Origin: an uncultured Pelagibacteraceae bacterium
GTDB lineage: Bacteria > Pseudomonadota > Alphaproteobacteria > Pelagibacterales > Pelagibacteraceae
Length of the DNA stretch: 54,744 nucleotides
Assembly: GCA_902604035.1 (NCBI GenBank)
Contig: CACKXG010000003.1
Location: 1-54,744, forward strand
Direction: 5' to 3'
Numbering within the stretch: the stretch's first letter is position 1; the number at the start of each line of letters is the position of its first letter. The translations under genes were made by a program, and so were the position numbers. Of this stretch, positions 43,991 through 51,835 are shown in pieces. Under the pieces are notes generated by a model, which saw nothing but the letters and a program-made list of their open reading frames with translations, was not told the DNA's origin and ran no database searches.

Positions 43991-44458
43991 CTAATGTTCT
44001 TCTCTGTACCGGTTGTGACAAGCCTTACAATTACTCCACATAAATTTAGTTAGTGTGCCTCGAATATCATCTGCATCCTCAATTACTGATACAAGTTTTA
44101 TCATATCATCTGAAGCTTTTTGCATTAATGCATTGAAGTCATCTTTTTCATCCCAAATTGTTAGCAAAGCTTCAGTATCAAAACCCTCTTGAGTATTTTC
44201 GGGAAATAAATCTATCAAAACTTTATAATTTTCGCTCATTTCCTTCATCAATACTGTAGCTTCTTCAAAATCAAGATTTGATGCTAGCGATTGAACTTTT
44301 TTAGCAGTTCTGTAATTTTTACTGAATAACGCTTGTCTACTTTTAATAATTTCCTCAGCAGTCATCTCTGCATTAGAATTAAATCCAATTAAAATAATAA
44401 TTATTGATAATAAAAATATTTTAAACGAACTGTTTATGTGTTTAACTAAGATATGCAT
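43991..44458 (-). CDS. Cytochrome c'-like periplasmic haem protein
   Basis: 155 residues. An N-terminal signal peptide (hydrophobic core IFLLSIIIILIGF, cleavage near NSNA) is followed by a helical domain with a single C-terminal haem motif CKACH close to the end, as in cytochrome c'/c-556 four-helix bundles. Periplasmic electron transfer or ligand binding is expected. The ATG at 44458 is the only sensible start; its bases form an ATGCAT palindrome that also holds the start codon of the divergent cytochrome b561 gene. Confidence 0.88.
   Translation of the reverse strand: MHILVKHINSSFKIFLLSIIIILIGFNSNAEMTAEEIIKSRQALFSKNYRTAKKVQSLASNLDFEEATVLMKEMSENYKVLIDLFPENTQEGFDTEALLTIWDEKDDFNALMQKASDDMIKLVSVIEDADDIRGTLTKFMWSNCKACHNRYREEH
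44453..44458. promoter_or_regulatory. Shared start-codon palindrome ATGCAT of two divergent genes
   Basis: The six bases ATGCAT read ATG on the plus strand (cytochrome b561) and ATG on the minus strand (cytochrome c'-like). The genes overlap head-to-head by six bases. Promoters and leaders for each must therefore lie inside the other gene. Confidence 0.85.
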
Positions 44459-44980
44459 ATAAAAAATACCATAACAGAGTATGGTGTTATTTCAAAGATT
44501 TTGCATTGGGTTAGTGCGTTACTACTATTTATTCAAATTCCACTTGGTTTCTATCTTGTAGATTTAGACTTTGGCGAACAAAGAATTAATATTGAAAATA
44601 TCCATATAATAATAGGATTAACTATATTTTATTTAGTAATAATAAGATTGCTCATCAAGATATTTAATCCTACACCAAAATTAGAACCTAGTATTTTTAA
44701 AGGACAAAAGTTTTTAGCAAAATTAAATCATATACTTTTATATGTGACAATTTTATCAATCACAATTTCCGGAATTCTAAAAAAATTATTTAATGGAGAA
44801 ATATTAATAATTTTATTCAAAGAAATAAAAATTCAAGATAACTTTGGATTAGCTGATCAATTTTATGAAATTCATATTTTATCTAATTATTTAATGATAG
44901 TTCTAATTTCAATTCATATACTAGCAGTAATAGTGCATAAAATTTTTTTTAATGATAATTTATTAAAAAGAATGCTTTAA
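44453..44980 (+). CDS. Cytochrome b561-family membrane protein
   Basis: 175 residues with four membrane helices. Candidate haem-b ligands are His18 in ISKILHW, a His in IENIHIIIG, and histidines in FYEIHILSNY and LISIHILAVIVHK. It passes electrons between the quinone pool and a periplasmic partner; the divergent cytochrome c'-like protein is an obvious candidate. The start MHIKNTITEYGVISKILHW fits family N-termini, so the overlapping ATG is taken as real. Confidence 0.9.
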   Translation: MHIKNTITEYGVISKILHWVSALLLFIQIPLGFYLVDLDFGEQRINIENIHIIIGLTIFYLVIIRLLIKIFNPTPKLEPSIFKGQKFLAKLNHILLYVTILSITISGILKKLFNGEILIILFKEIKIQDNFGLADQFYEIHILSNYLMIVLISIHILAVIVHKIFFNDNLLKRML

Positions 44981-44985
44981 ATTTA

Positions 44986-45423
44986 TTAATGACAATTAAT
45001 TCCAAATTTTTTAAGACGCCAATAGTTGTATGGCCATGGAGTTAAAAAACCAACAATCAACATTATTGGTACAACCCACCATGTTAAAATTGCACCTCCA
45101 GTTAATACATAGTCAGTCAAGTTCATCATAATTTCCATGCTGATCATTGAAATTAAGCTCATCCCACAAGCTGTTTTGAATGCATTAACAAAATTAAAAT
45201 TTTGTGTCATTAAAATTATTGTTTCTAAAATAATACTTGTGATCAATCCGTTAATGATTGCTAAAATCATTATTCCTAAAACTGGAAAAGGAATTTGAGT
45301 TAATTGAAAAAATAATATTGTTCCAAAATCTCCAATTGCACAACCAAGTACACACCAAGCTGTATTTTTTGCGCTTCTTTTCCAGGTATGTCTACAAGAC
45401 CAATGAAATGTAGAGGTATTCAT
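44986..45423 (-). CDS. DUF4396 membrane protein
   Basis: 145 residues with about four helices. The N-terminal STFHWSCRHTWKRSAKNTAWCVLGCAIGDFGTILFFQ stretch with conserved His/Cys matches DUF4396 proteins, sometimes described as copper-related; that function is not established. It converges on the cytochrome b561 gene with a 5-base gap and is divergent from the persulfide dioxygenase gene, 22 bases away. Confidence 0.82.
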   Translation of the reverse strand: MNTSTFHWSCRHTWKRSAKNTAWCVLGCAIGDFGTILFFQLTQIPFPVLGIMILAIINGLITSIILETIILMTQNFNFVNAFKTACGMSLISMISMEIMMNLTDYVLTGGAILTWWVVPIMLIVGFLTPWPYNYWRLKKFGINCH

Positions 45424-45445
45424 GATAATTTGATATTAATGATAA

Positions 45446-46129
45446 ATGATTTTTAGACAAGTTTTCGATAATAAATCATCAACTTATACTTATTTAATTG
45501 CATCGGCAAAAGGTCGCGAGGCAGTCATAATTGATCCAGTAATTGAGAATGTTGAAAGCTACATTAACTTACTAAAAGAATTAGATTTAAAATTAGTTAA
45601 AGTAATAGATACACATATACATGCTGACCATGTAACTGGTGCAAGTAAACTAAAGCAAGCAACAAATTGCTCTACACTTATGGGAGAACACACACCTGCT
45701 GATGCTGTAGAAATTAAAGTAAAAGATGATGAAATGATAAAAATTGACCAAATAGAAATCAAAGCGATGTATACACCTGGTCATACTTCTGACAGTTATA
45801 GCTTCTTAATGGATAACTATTTGTTTTCAGGAGATACTCTTTTAATTAATGGGACCGGTAGAACAGATTTTCAAAACGGAAGTTCAAAAGATGCATATAA
45901 TTCGATCTTTAATAGATTGTTAAAATTACCTGAAGAAACCATTTTATATCCTGGTCATGATTATAACGGTAAAGAATCTAGTACAATTGGTAATGAAAAA
46001 AAATTTAATCCAAGATTGCAGGTTAAAAATGTTGATGAATATGTTGAGCTTATGTCAAATCTAAACTTAGCAAAACCACAACTAATAGATATCAATGTAA
46101 GTAGAAATATAAAATTAGGTGCTAATTAA
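45446..46129 (+). CDS. ETHE1-like persulfide dioxygenase (metallo-beta-lactamase fold)
   Basis: 227 residues. The metal motif THIHADHVTGA has His57, His59, Asp61 and His62; YTPGHTSDSYSF gives the next His, FSGDTLLINGTGRTDFQNGS holds the bridging Asp and the family-specific GTGRTDFQ, and LYPGHDYNG the last His. ETHE1-type enzymes oxidise glutathione persulfide to sulfite using one iron. The minimal start MIFRQVFDNKSSTYTYL is typical. It overlaps azlD by 8 bases at its 3' end. Confidence 0.93.
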   Translation: MIFRQVFDNKSSTYTYLIASAKGREAVIIDPVIENVESYINLLKELDLKLVKVIDTHIHADHVTGASKLKQATNCSTLMGEHTPADAVEIKVKDDEMIKIDQIEIKAMYTPGHTSDSYSFLMDNYLFSGDTLLINGTGRTDFQNGSSKDAYNSIFNRLLKLPEETILYPGHDYNGKESSTIGNEKKFNPRLQVKNVDEYVELMSNLNLAKPQLIDINVSRNIKLGAN

Positions 46130-46439
46130 ATACTACAAATATTAAAAACCAATAAGAAACTAATCCAGCTGATATTGTTGCAATAATATTTTTTGAAAAA
46201 TAACCTACAATTACAGCAACTAATGCTCCAAAAATTTTGGGATCATTCATTTCTATAAAAGTTCCAAAATCATTTATAAATATTCCTGGAAATATAATTG
46301 CTGGGAATACTGCAGAAGGAACATATTCCAACACTGCTTTAATTTTATCTCCCAACATATCTCTACTTATTAAAGCGATCATAGTCATTCTAGTAAAGTA
46401 AGTTAATATTCCAGCAAAAATTATTGAAGTAAGAGTCAT
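46122..46439 (-). CDS. azlD: Branched-chain amino-acid exporter small subunit (AzlD)
   Basis: 105 residues with three or four helices. The LTSIIFAGILTYFTRMTMIAL and LEYVPSAVFPAIIFPGIF motifs (conserved tyrosine-threonine-arginine and PSAVFPA) are typical AzlD. It overlaps azlC by four bases and forms a two-part exporter with it. It is the last gene of the minus-strand iron-uptake run. Confidence 0.92.
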   Translation of the reverse strand: MTLTSIIFAGILTYFTRMTMIALISRDMLGDKIKAVLEYVPSAVFPAIIFPGIFINDFGTFIEMNDPKIFGALVAVIVGYFSKNIIATISAGLVSYWFLIFVVFN

Positions 46440-47122
46440 TTTTTTAACCTCAATAATAGTGCAGCTACAAATAGAGCAACTATGGGTGAAATAATTATGT
46501 AGGATTTAAATGGCGCATCAAAAAATAACAGTGAACTCAAGCCACAAGTAATCATTACAATTACATGGTCTAATTTTTTTAAATCCTGAACAACAATTGC
46601 TATAAACGTTAGAGGAATTGCAAATGTTAATCCAAGTTCCTCTGGAACAAATGATCCTAAAACAATGCCTGATAATGTTGCTATCTGCCAACAAACCCAC
46701 ATTGTGCAACCTGTGCCAATTAAATGATAATGTAAAAATTCTTCACTTCTATTTTTTTTGAAAAACTTATTAGACTCTGCAAAGCCTTGATCTACAACAA
46801 CATAAGAAATTAATAATTTTTTTATAAAAGATAATTTTTCCAAATATTCAGATAAAACAGCTCCATATAATAGATGTCTAGAATTTATAATTCCAACGGA
46901 TGCAACGGCAACTAAACTAGACGCACCTCCTGATAACAACTGCAAAAATACTATTTGTGAAGCTCCACCAAAAATTATGAAAGACATTGCGTAGACTAAA
47001 TACGGATGAAATCCAAGTTCAACACCGATTGCTCCACAAATTATTCCAAATGGAATTACTGAAAGCATATGTGGGGAAATATCTAACATCCCACGAGTGA
47101 ATAATTGTTTTTTAGTAAGCAT
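46436..47122 (-). CDS. azlC: Branched-chain amino-acid exporter large subunit (AzlC)
   Basis: 228 residues with five or more helices. AzlC hallmarks: IPFGIICGAIGVELG, FGGASQIVFLQLLSGGASSLVAV, NSRHLLYGAVLSEYL, and VDQGFAESNKFF. Exports branched-chain amino acids or analogues. It follows the iron ABC ATPase gene by 12 bases; the functional link to iron uptake, if any, is unknown and may be simple operon packing. Confidence 0.93.
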   Translation of the reverse strand: MLTKKQLFTRGMLDISPHMLSVIPFGIICGAIGVELGFHPYLVYAMSFIIFGGASQIVFLQLLSGGASSLVAVASVGIINSRHLLYGAVLSEYLEKLSFIKKLLISYVVVDQGFAESNKFFKKNRSEEFLHYHLIGTGCTMWVCWQIATLSGIVLGSFVPEELGLTFAIPLTFIAIVVQDLKKLDHVIVMITCGLSSLLFFDAPFKSYIIISPIVALFVAALLLRLKK

Positions 47123-47134
47123 TTGTTTGTTTTA

Positions 47135-48196
47135 TTAAAAACAAACTATGTGATCAATATGAATCGGTCTTTTAATTCCAAACTTTTCGTCTGCTTCATG
47201 TTGATGTTCATGATGAGAATGAACAAATACTGGTATTAACAAATCGCTGCTAGTTTTTAAGGTATAAATAAAGTTGGTTCCTCTAAATTTTCTATCAACT
47301 ACCTCTAATTTAAGATTGCTTTTATCGTCGTGCTCAAGATCCTCTGGTTGTAATAATAATTGCACATTTGATCCTTTTGGATAATGCTTAATAAAATTTC
47401 CATTAATTGTTCCAAGATCTTCACTTTCTAATGAATTTTCTCCAGTTACTTTTGCTGGAATTAAAATTCCACGATTTAAAAAATTTACTACTTCGACTGA
47501 GTTTGGAAAATGATAGACATTATAAGGATCATCAAACTGTTTTATTTGACCATCTAATATAATTGCACATTTATGACCTAAATAAAAAGCTTCATAAGAG
47601 TCATGAGTAACGATTATTGTCGTAATTTTTAATTTACTTAAAATTTTTTTTAATCTTACTTGAATTTCCTCTTTAAAACTTTGATCAACATTTGATAACG
47701 GTTCATCTAATAACAAAAGATCAGGTTGTGTTAGTAAAGATCTTGCAAGAGAAGCTCTTTGGGCCTCCCCAGCACTTATTTCATGAGGATATTTTTTAAG
47801 TATTTTTGAAATATCTAGTAAATCAATAATCTCTTTAAAAGTTAGTTTTTTTTTCTTTTTTATTTTATTTCTCTCAGTGCCTAACAATATATTCTTTTCA
47901 ACAGTGTAATGTGGAAATAAGCTATTATCTTGAAAAGCTAAAGATACATTTCTATCTTCAGGCTCAACATGTTTATCTTTAGAAGATATCAATTTTCCAT
48001 TTAATTTAATTGAGCCTTTCTCAATATTCTCCAAACCAGCTATTGTTCTAAGGATTGTTGTTTTTCCAATTCCTGAGGGACCTAAAATACACAAAGTTTC
48101 TCCTTCATTTTCAATTGCAAATGAAGCGTTTTTAACTTTGGTTTTTCCACCAATTATAAAATCAACACCTTTAATCTCTAAAAAATTATTTTTCAT
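47135..48196 (-). CDS. fbpC: Ferric-iron ABC transporter ATP-binding protein (FbpC-like)
   Basis: 353 residues. Walker A GPSGIGKTT, Q-loop AFQDNSLFPHYTV, Walker B LLLLDEPLSNVD and switch His in IIVTHDSYEAF are normal. The ABC signature, usually LSGGQ, reads ISAGEAQR. The C-terminal region (about 235-353) is a TOBE-like domain and has a His cluster (FVHSHHEHQHE) that might bind metal. Overlaps the permease gene by four bases. Powers iron import with FbpA and FbpB. Confidence 0.9.
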   Translation of the reverse strand: MKNNFLEIKGVDFIIGGKTKVKNASFAIENEGETLCILGPSGIGKTTILRTIAGLENIEKGSIKLNGKLISSKDKHVEPEDRNVSLAFQDNSLFPHYTVEKNILLGTERNKIKKKKKLTFKEIIDLLDISKILKKYPHEISAGEAQRASLARSLLTQPDLLLLDEPLSNVDQSFKEEIQVRLKKILSKLKITTIIVTHDSYEAFYLGHKCAIILDGQIKQFDDPYNVYHFPNSVEVVNFLNRGILIPAKVTGENSLESEDLGTINGNFIKHYPKGSNVQLLLQPEDLEHDDKSNLKLEVVDRKFRGTNFIYTLKTSSDLLIPVFVHSHHEHQHEADEKFGIKRPIHIDHIVCF

Positions 48197-49812
48197 TTTT
48201 CTCTTAGAATATATTTAGATGTAAACATAATAAATATAGTTGCAATTAAAATTAAAAATAATGATGGAACTGCTGCAGCTTCTAACAGATCCTCAGATGC
48301 AGATATATAAGCTGTTGTAGCAAAAGTTTCAAAATTAAATGGTCTTAAAATAAGGGTTATTGGTAACTCTCTTATTATTTCTAAAGAAATCAATATAGCT
48401 ACAAATAAAAGAGAATTTCTTAAGAAAGGAACGTGAATATTCATGAAGGTTTTCTTTTTAGAATAACCAAGCAGATATGAACTTTCATCAACTGAAATAT
48501 TTATTTTTTCATAGCCTGACTTAATTCCATTAAATGCTAATGAATAAAATCTTACAAAATAAACTAAAACAAGACCAAGAACAGAACCAATAAAGATTTT
48601 TTTAATAGACAAAAATCCTAGAGTTTTAACAATGTTTTCATCAAACCAAGCAATAAAAGTAATAAATGCTACAGCTAAAATAACACCTGGAATAGCATAA
48701 CCTGATATGGATATAGTTGATAAAAAATTTAAAACCTTATTTCTAGATACTCTATTTCCATAATTTGAGATTAAAGAAAACAAAATCAAGACAATGCTAG
48801 ATAAAATTACCAAATAAATTGTATTTAAAGTAAGTGAAATTACATCGATATCAAAAAGATTTTCTGGAAATTTAATTGTCCAATATAACATTTGGCTTAA
48901 AGGAAATAAAAAACTTAAAAAGAAAATAATAAAACAAAACAAAAATGCAAAAAAAGATTTTTTTCCAGACAATGTAATTTTTTCTTTTTGTTTAAATCCA
49001 CCTCTTGAATTAAAATGGTATTTAGCTTTTTTTCTAGAAAAATTCTCAATTATAAAACATGCAAATATAAATATTAGTAAGAAAAAGGACAATCTATTTG
49101 AAAAAGCCAAGTCATCAAATGTAATCCATGAATTATAAATTCCAGTGGTTAAGGTGTTTATTGAAAAAAAATCAACTGCACCAAATTCTGCTAATGTTTC
49201 CATTGCAACAAGAGATAATCCAGCGACTATAGCTGGCCTAGCAGCTGGTAATATCAAAGAATATAAAGATTTGAATTTTGAAAAACCTAAACTTCTTCCT
49301 AAATCAATTAAATTTTGAGATTGATATAAAAATGAGGCTCTAGAAAGAATATATACATAAGCATATAATGAAAATGAAAGGGAAAGTACTGCTCCAAGAA
49401 GACCATCGAACTTTGGGATATGTTTGTTGTATTCCCCTTCTCCAAATAAATTTGTCAATATTGTAAAAGCTGTACCATAATTTTCAAAAAAGGCCGTCAA
49501 AGAATATGCATAAATGTAAGGTGGAACAGCGAATGAAAGTATAAGACCCCATTTAAAAAAATCACTAAAAGGAAACTTATAAAATGAAACCAAGTATGCA
49601 GATGTAGTACCTATTATAAATGTTAAGATTAAGACACAGAATAGTAGTGTGAAAGAATTAAAAATATATTCAAATAAAAAAGTATCTTTTAATACTTGAT
49701 AATAATTTGAGGTCTCTTCAAAAAAACTAAAAAAAACTGTAACTATTGGAATTAATACACCTAAAGACACCAATAAAGAGGATAAAAACCAGATATTTAA
49801 ATTCTTTAACAT
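48193..49812 (-). CDS. fbpB: Ferric-iron ABC transporter permease (FbpB-like, fused two-domain)
   Basis: 539 residues, about 12 membrane helices, made of two tandem permease domains as in FbpB/SfuB. EAA-like loops are seen in both halves (DLGRSLGFSKFKSLYSLILPAARPAI near 167-192 and DESSYLLGYSKKKTFMNIHVPFLRNSL in the second half). It imports ferric iron delivered by the FbpA protein. Separated from fbpA by a small cysteine-protein gene and a peroxiredoxin gene. Confidence 0.93.
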   Translation of the reverse strand: MLKNLNIWFLSSLLVSLGVLIPIVTVFFSFFEETSNYYQVLKDTFLFEYIFNSFTLLFCVLILTFIIGTTSAYLVSFYKFPFSDFFKWGLILSFAVPPYIYAYSLTAFFENYGTAFTILTNLFGEGEYNKHIPKFDGLLGAVLSLSFSLYAYVYILSRASFLYQSQNLIDLGRSLGFSKFKSLYSLILPAARPAIVAGLSLVAMETLAEFGAVDFFSINTLTTGIYNSWITFDDLAFSNRLSFFLLIFIFACFIIENFSRKKAKYHFNSRGGFKQKEKITLSGKKSFFAFLFCFIIFFLSFLFPLSQMLYWTIKFPENLFDIDVISLTLNTIYLVILSSIVLILFSLISNYGNRVSRNKVLNFLSTISISGYAIPGVILAVAFITFIAWFDENIVKTLGFLSIKKIFIGSVLGLVLVYFVRFYSLAFNGIKSGYEKINISVDESSYLLGYSKKKTFMNIHVPFLRNSLLFVAILISLEIIRELPITLILRPFNFETFATTAYISASEDLLEAAAVPSLFLILIATIFIMFTSKYILREK

Positions 49813-49852
49813 TAAGGGTCTTATAATATAAAAAAATTTTTTTAATATGATT

Positions 49853-50398
49853 TTACTTTGATGCAGAAAGGTATTTTAGTGTATTTTCTGGTGTTGTTTC
49901 TGTATACGGGTCATCATCTGAGCCTGAATTATTAATTCCAGGCTCTTGCCACCATTTTTCAACAATACCGTCATTAATAACTGCCATATATCTCCAACTT
50001 CTTTGGCCAAATCCATCATGGTCTTTTGAGATTAACATTCCCATATATTTTGTAAAAAGCCCTGATCCATCTGGTATTACTTTAACATTAGAAATACACA
50101 TTTTTTTTGCCCAAGCATTCATGACGTATGAGTCGTTTACTGAACAACAATAAATTTCGTCAATGCCAAGTTTTTTTAATTCATCAGCATTTTTTTCAAA
50201 TCCAGGTAATTGTTGAGAGGAGCATGTTGGTGTAAATGCACCAGGTAAACTAAATAAAATTACTCTTTTATTTTTAAAAAAATCATCAGTAGATTTATTT
50301 GTCCACTTCCCACCAATTGCACATGCAATTTCATTATCCGAAGTATCACCTTCTCTAATTCTAAAAGTTACTTGAGGTATTTTAAATCCTTCAATCAT
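49853..50398 (-). CDS. Prx5-type peroxiredoxin
   Basis: 181 residues. The peroxidatic cysteine is Cys59 in PGAFTPTCSSQQLPGF, the Prx5 signature. Other cysteines (in IYCCSVND and KKMCISNV) could resolve. The RSWRYMAVINDGIVEKWW segment with the conserved Arg is present. No glutaredoxin domain is fused. It reduces peroxides in the cytoplasm. Sits inside the iron-uptake gene run, in line with protection against iron-driven oxidative stress; a long leader (50399-50490) with nested inverted repeats precedes it. Confidence 0.93.
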   Translation of the reverse strand: MIEGFKIPQVTFRIREGDTSDNEIACAIGGKWTNKSTDDFFKNKRVILFSLPGAFTPTCSSQQLPGFEKNADELKKLGIDEIYCCSVNDSYVMNAWAKKMCISNVKVIPDGSGLFTKYMGMLISKDHDGFGQRSWRYMAVINDGIVEKWWQEPGINNSGSDDDPYTETTPENTLKYLSASK

Positions 50399-50408
50399 AT
50401 TTTTTTAA

Positions 50409-50468
50409 TGCCCACGACAATTATTTTTTAGGAAAGGGTAAAAATCCTAAAGGAGAGTGACGTGGGCA
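50409..50468 (-). promoter_or_regulatory. Nested inverted repeats in the peroxiredoxin leader, candidate RNA element
   Basis: TGCCCACG (50409-50416) pairs perfectly with CGTGGGCA (50461-50468); nested within, TTTAGGA (50427-50433) pairs with TCCTAAA (50445-50451). An alternative short pairing GACG/CGTC (50459-50473) competes with the outer stem. The outer arms are GC-rich for this DNA. On the minus strand this would be the leader of the peroxiredoxin mRNA or the end of the fbpA-small-protein mRNA. No known riboswitch was recognised. Confidence 0.5.
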
Positions 50469-50490
50469 CCGTCTAAAAAGAAATATATCA

Positions 50491-50676
50491 TCATTTAAAA
50501 GGAGTGAGGATGTCTAGAGCCTCGTCTTTTTCAATCTCAGATAATTTTCTATTATTTATTTTTCTTTTAATCTTTTCACATTCTGATGAGCATGGTTCAC
50601 ATGTTATCTGACCCTCAAGTGAACCGCTCATGACAGAAGAATTACTTAAATCAAAATTAAATAAATTCTTTTTCAC
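50491..50676 (-). CDS. Small cysteine-motif protein in the iron operon
   Basis: 61 residues, starting with GTG seven bases after the fbpA stop, with GGAAG from the end of fbpA as a possible ribosome site. A CxxCxxxC group (Cys26, Cys29, Cys33) in ITCEPCSSECEK is followed by a charged helix. No signal peptide. The close fit between fbpA and the peroxiredoxin leader supports a real gene. It could bind iron, a cluster or zinc; family unknown to me. Confidence 0.6.
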   Translation of the reverse strand: MKKNLFNFDLSNSSVMSGSLEGQITCEPCSSECEKIKRKINNRKLSEIEKDEALDILTPFK

Positions 50677-50682
50677 TATATG

Positions 50683-51711
50683 TTACTTCCAACCGGCAGC
50701 TGTCATAACTTCTAATGCAGCAGCTTGATTTTTTCCATAAGTTGAAACTTTAGTTACTAAATCTTGTTTAAAATCTAGCCCTAAATTATTTACTACTAAT
50801 GGACTTGGAGAGACACCACCAATCATAGGAAACTCAAATGTATTGTTCGTAAAGTGTTCCTGAGATTCTGGTGATAGTAAAAAGTCAACAAGTGCAATCG
50901 CATTTGCTTTGTTAGGCGCACCTTTAACTAAAGCAGCACAGCTAATATTCATATGTGTTCCTCTATCATTTTGATTGGGGAAAAATGCTTTTACTTTTTT
51001 TGCAGCTTCTTGTTGTTCAGCACCTTTTTTACCTGAAAGCATAAGTGCTAAATAATAAGTATTAGCTACAGCAATATCAGCTTCTCCTGCTGCAACAGCC
51101 ATGATTTGAGCTCTATCGTTTCCTTTTGGCTCTCTTGCCATATTAGAAACAACACCTTTTGCCCATTCGGCTGTAGCTTTTTTTCCATTATTTGCAATTA
51201 ATGAAGCTACAAGTGATTTATTATAAATGTTACTAGATTTTCTTATTACTAATCTACCTTTCCATTTTGGATCAGCCAAACCTTCATAAGTTAAACCTGA
51301 CAACTCAGCACCACTAACTCTTTCAGGTGAGTAATAAATAATTCTTGCTCTTTTTGCTACTCCAACCCATTTGTTAGTTCTAAAGTTTTTTGGAACAGAC
51401 GCTTTAATTGTTGCAGATGATAAACCACCTTGAAGCAAACCTTTTGCATCCATAGCACCACATCTTCCAGCATCGGCAGTAATATATAAATCAGCTGAAG
51501 AATCTGCTCCCTCTTCGGCTATTCTTTTTTCTAAAGCTCCTGATTTACCATTAATTAAATTTACTTTAATTCCTGTAGCTGCTGTAAATTTTCCATACAT
51601 TTCAGCATCAGCCTTATAATGTCTTGCATTAAATACATTTACCTCATTCGCAATCGCAAAAGTTGATAAGAATAAAGATGTAATTAACGCCAAAATTGAT
51701 AATTTTCTCAT
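50683..51711 (-). CDS. fbpA: Ferric-iron-binding periplasmic protein (FbpA/FutA-like)
   Basis: 342 residues with a Sec signal peptide (MRKLSILALITSLFLSTFAIA). The mature start NEVNVFNARHY matches FbpA/FutA proteins, and the paired tyrosines in VANTYYLALML are the expected Fe(III) ligands. It delivers iron to FbpBC. Two Fur-box-like palindromes lie 29-71 bases upstream of the start, consistent with iron-regulated expression. Confidence 0.95.
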   Translation of the reverse strand: MRKLSILALITSLFLSTFAIANEVNVFNARHYKADAEMYGKFTAATGIKVNLINGKSGALEKRIAEEGADSSADLYITADAGRCGAMDAKGLLQGGLSSATIKASVPKNFRTNKWVGVAKRARIIYYSPERVSGAELSGLTYEGLADPKWKGRLVIRKSSNIYNKSLVASLIANNGKKATAEWAKGVVSNMAREPKGNDRAQIMAVAAGEADIAVANTYYLALMLSGKKGAEQQEAAKKVKAFFPNQNDRGTHMNISCAALVKGAPNKANAIALVDFLLSPESQEHFTNNTFEFPMIGGVSPSPLVVNNLGLDFKQDLVTKVSTYGKNQAAALEVMTAAGWK

Positions 51712-51739
51712 TAAACTCCTTGAATTATTAAGTTATTAT

Positions 51740-51760
51740 TGAGAATGAGAACTATTCTCA
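51740..51760 (-). promoter_or_regulatory. Fur-box-like operator 1 upstream of fbpA
   Basis: TGAGAATGAGAACTATTCTCA is a 21-base palindrome-like site agreeing at 16 positions with the TGATAATGATAATCATTATCA form of the Fur consensus. The extended arms TTGAGAAT and ATTCTCAA are perfectly complementary. It stands 29 bases upstream of the fbpA start. Confidence 0.72.
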
Positions 51761-51761
51761 A

Positions 51762-51782
51762 TGCGAATGATTATCAATCGCA
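51762..51782 (-). promoter_or_regulatory. Fur-box-like operator 2 upstream of fbpA
   Basis: TGCGAATGATTATCAATCGCA is an almost perfect 10-1-10 palindrome (one mismatch) with the Fur core AATGATTATCA. It adjoins operator 1 with one base between, so two repressor dimers could bind side by side. Confidence 0.65.
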
Positions 51783-51835
51783 ATAATGTCGCAGATTAAG
51801 GTTTATTAATAATTTATGGGGTTTTTGACTATTAT

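Noticed and set aside
49820-49850. TAAAAAAATTTTTTTA palindrome between peroxiredoxin and fbpB
   Set aside because: Homopolymer runs of this kind are expected by chance in DNA this AT-rich; no further structure supports it.
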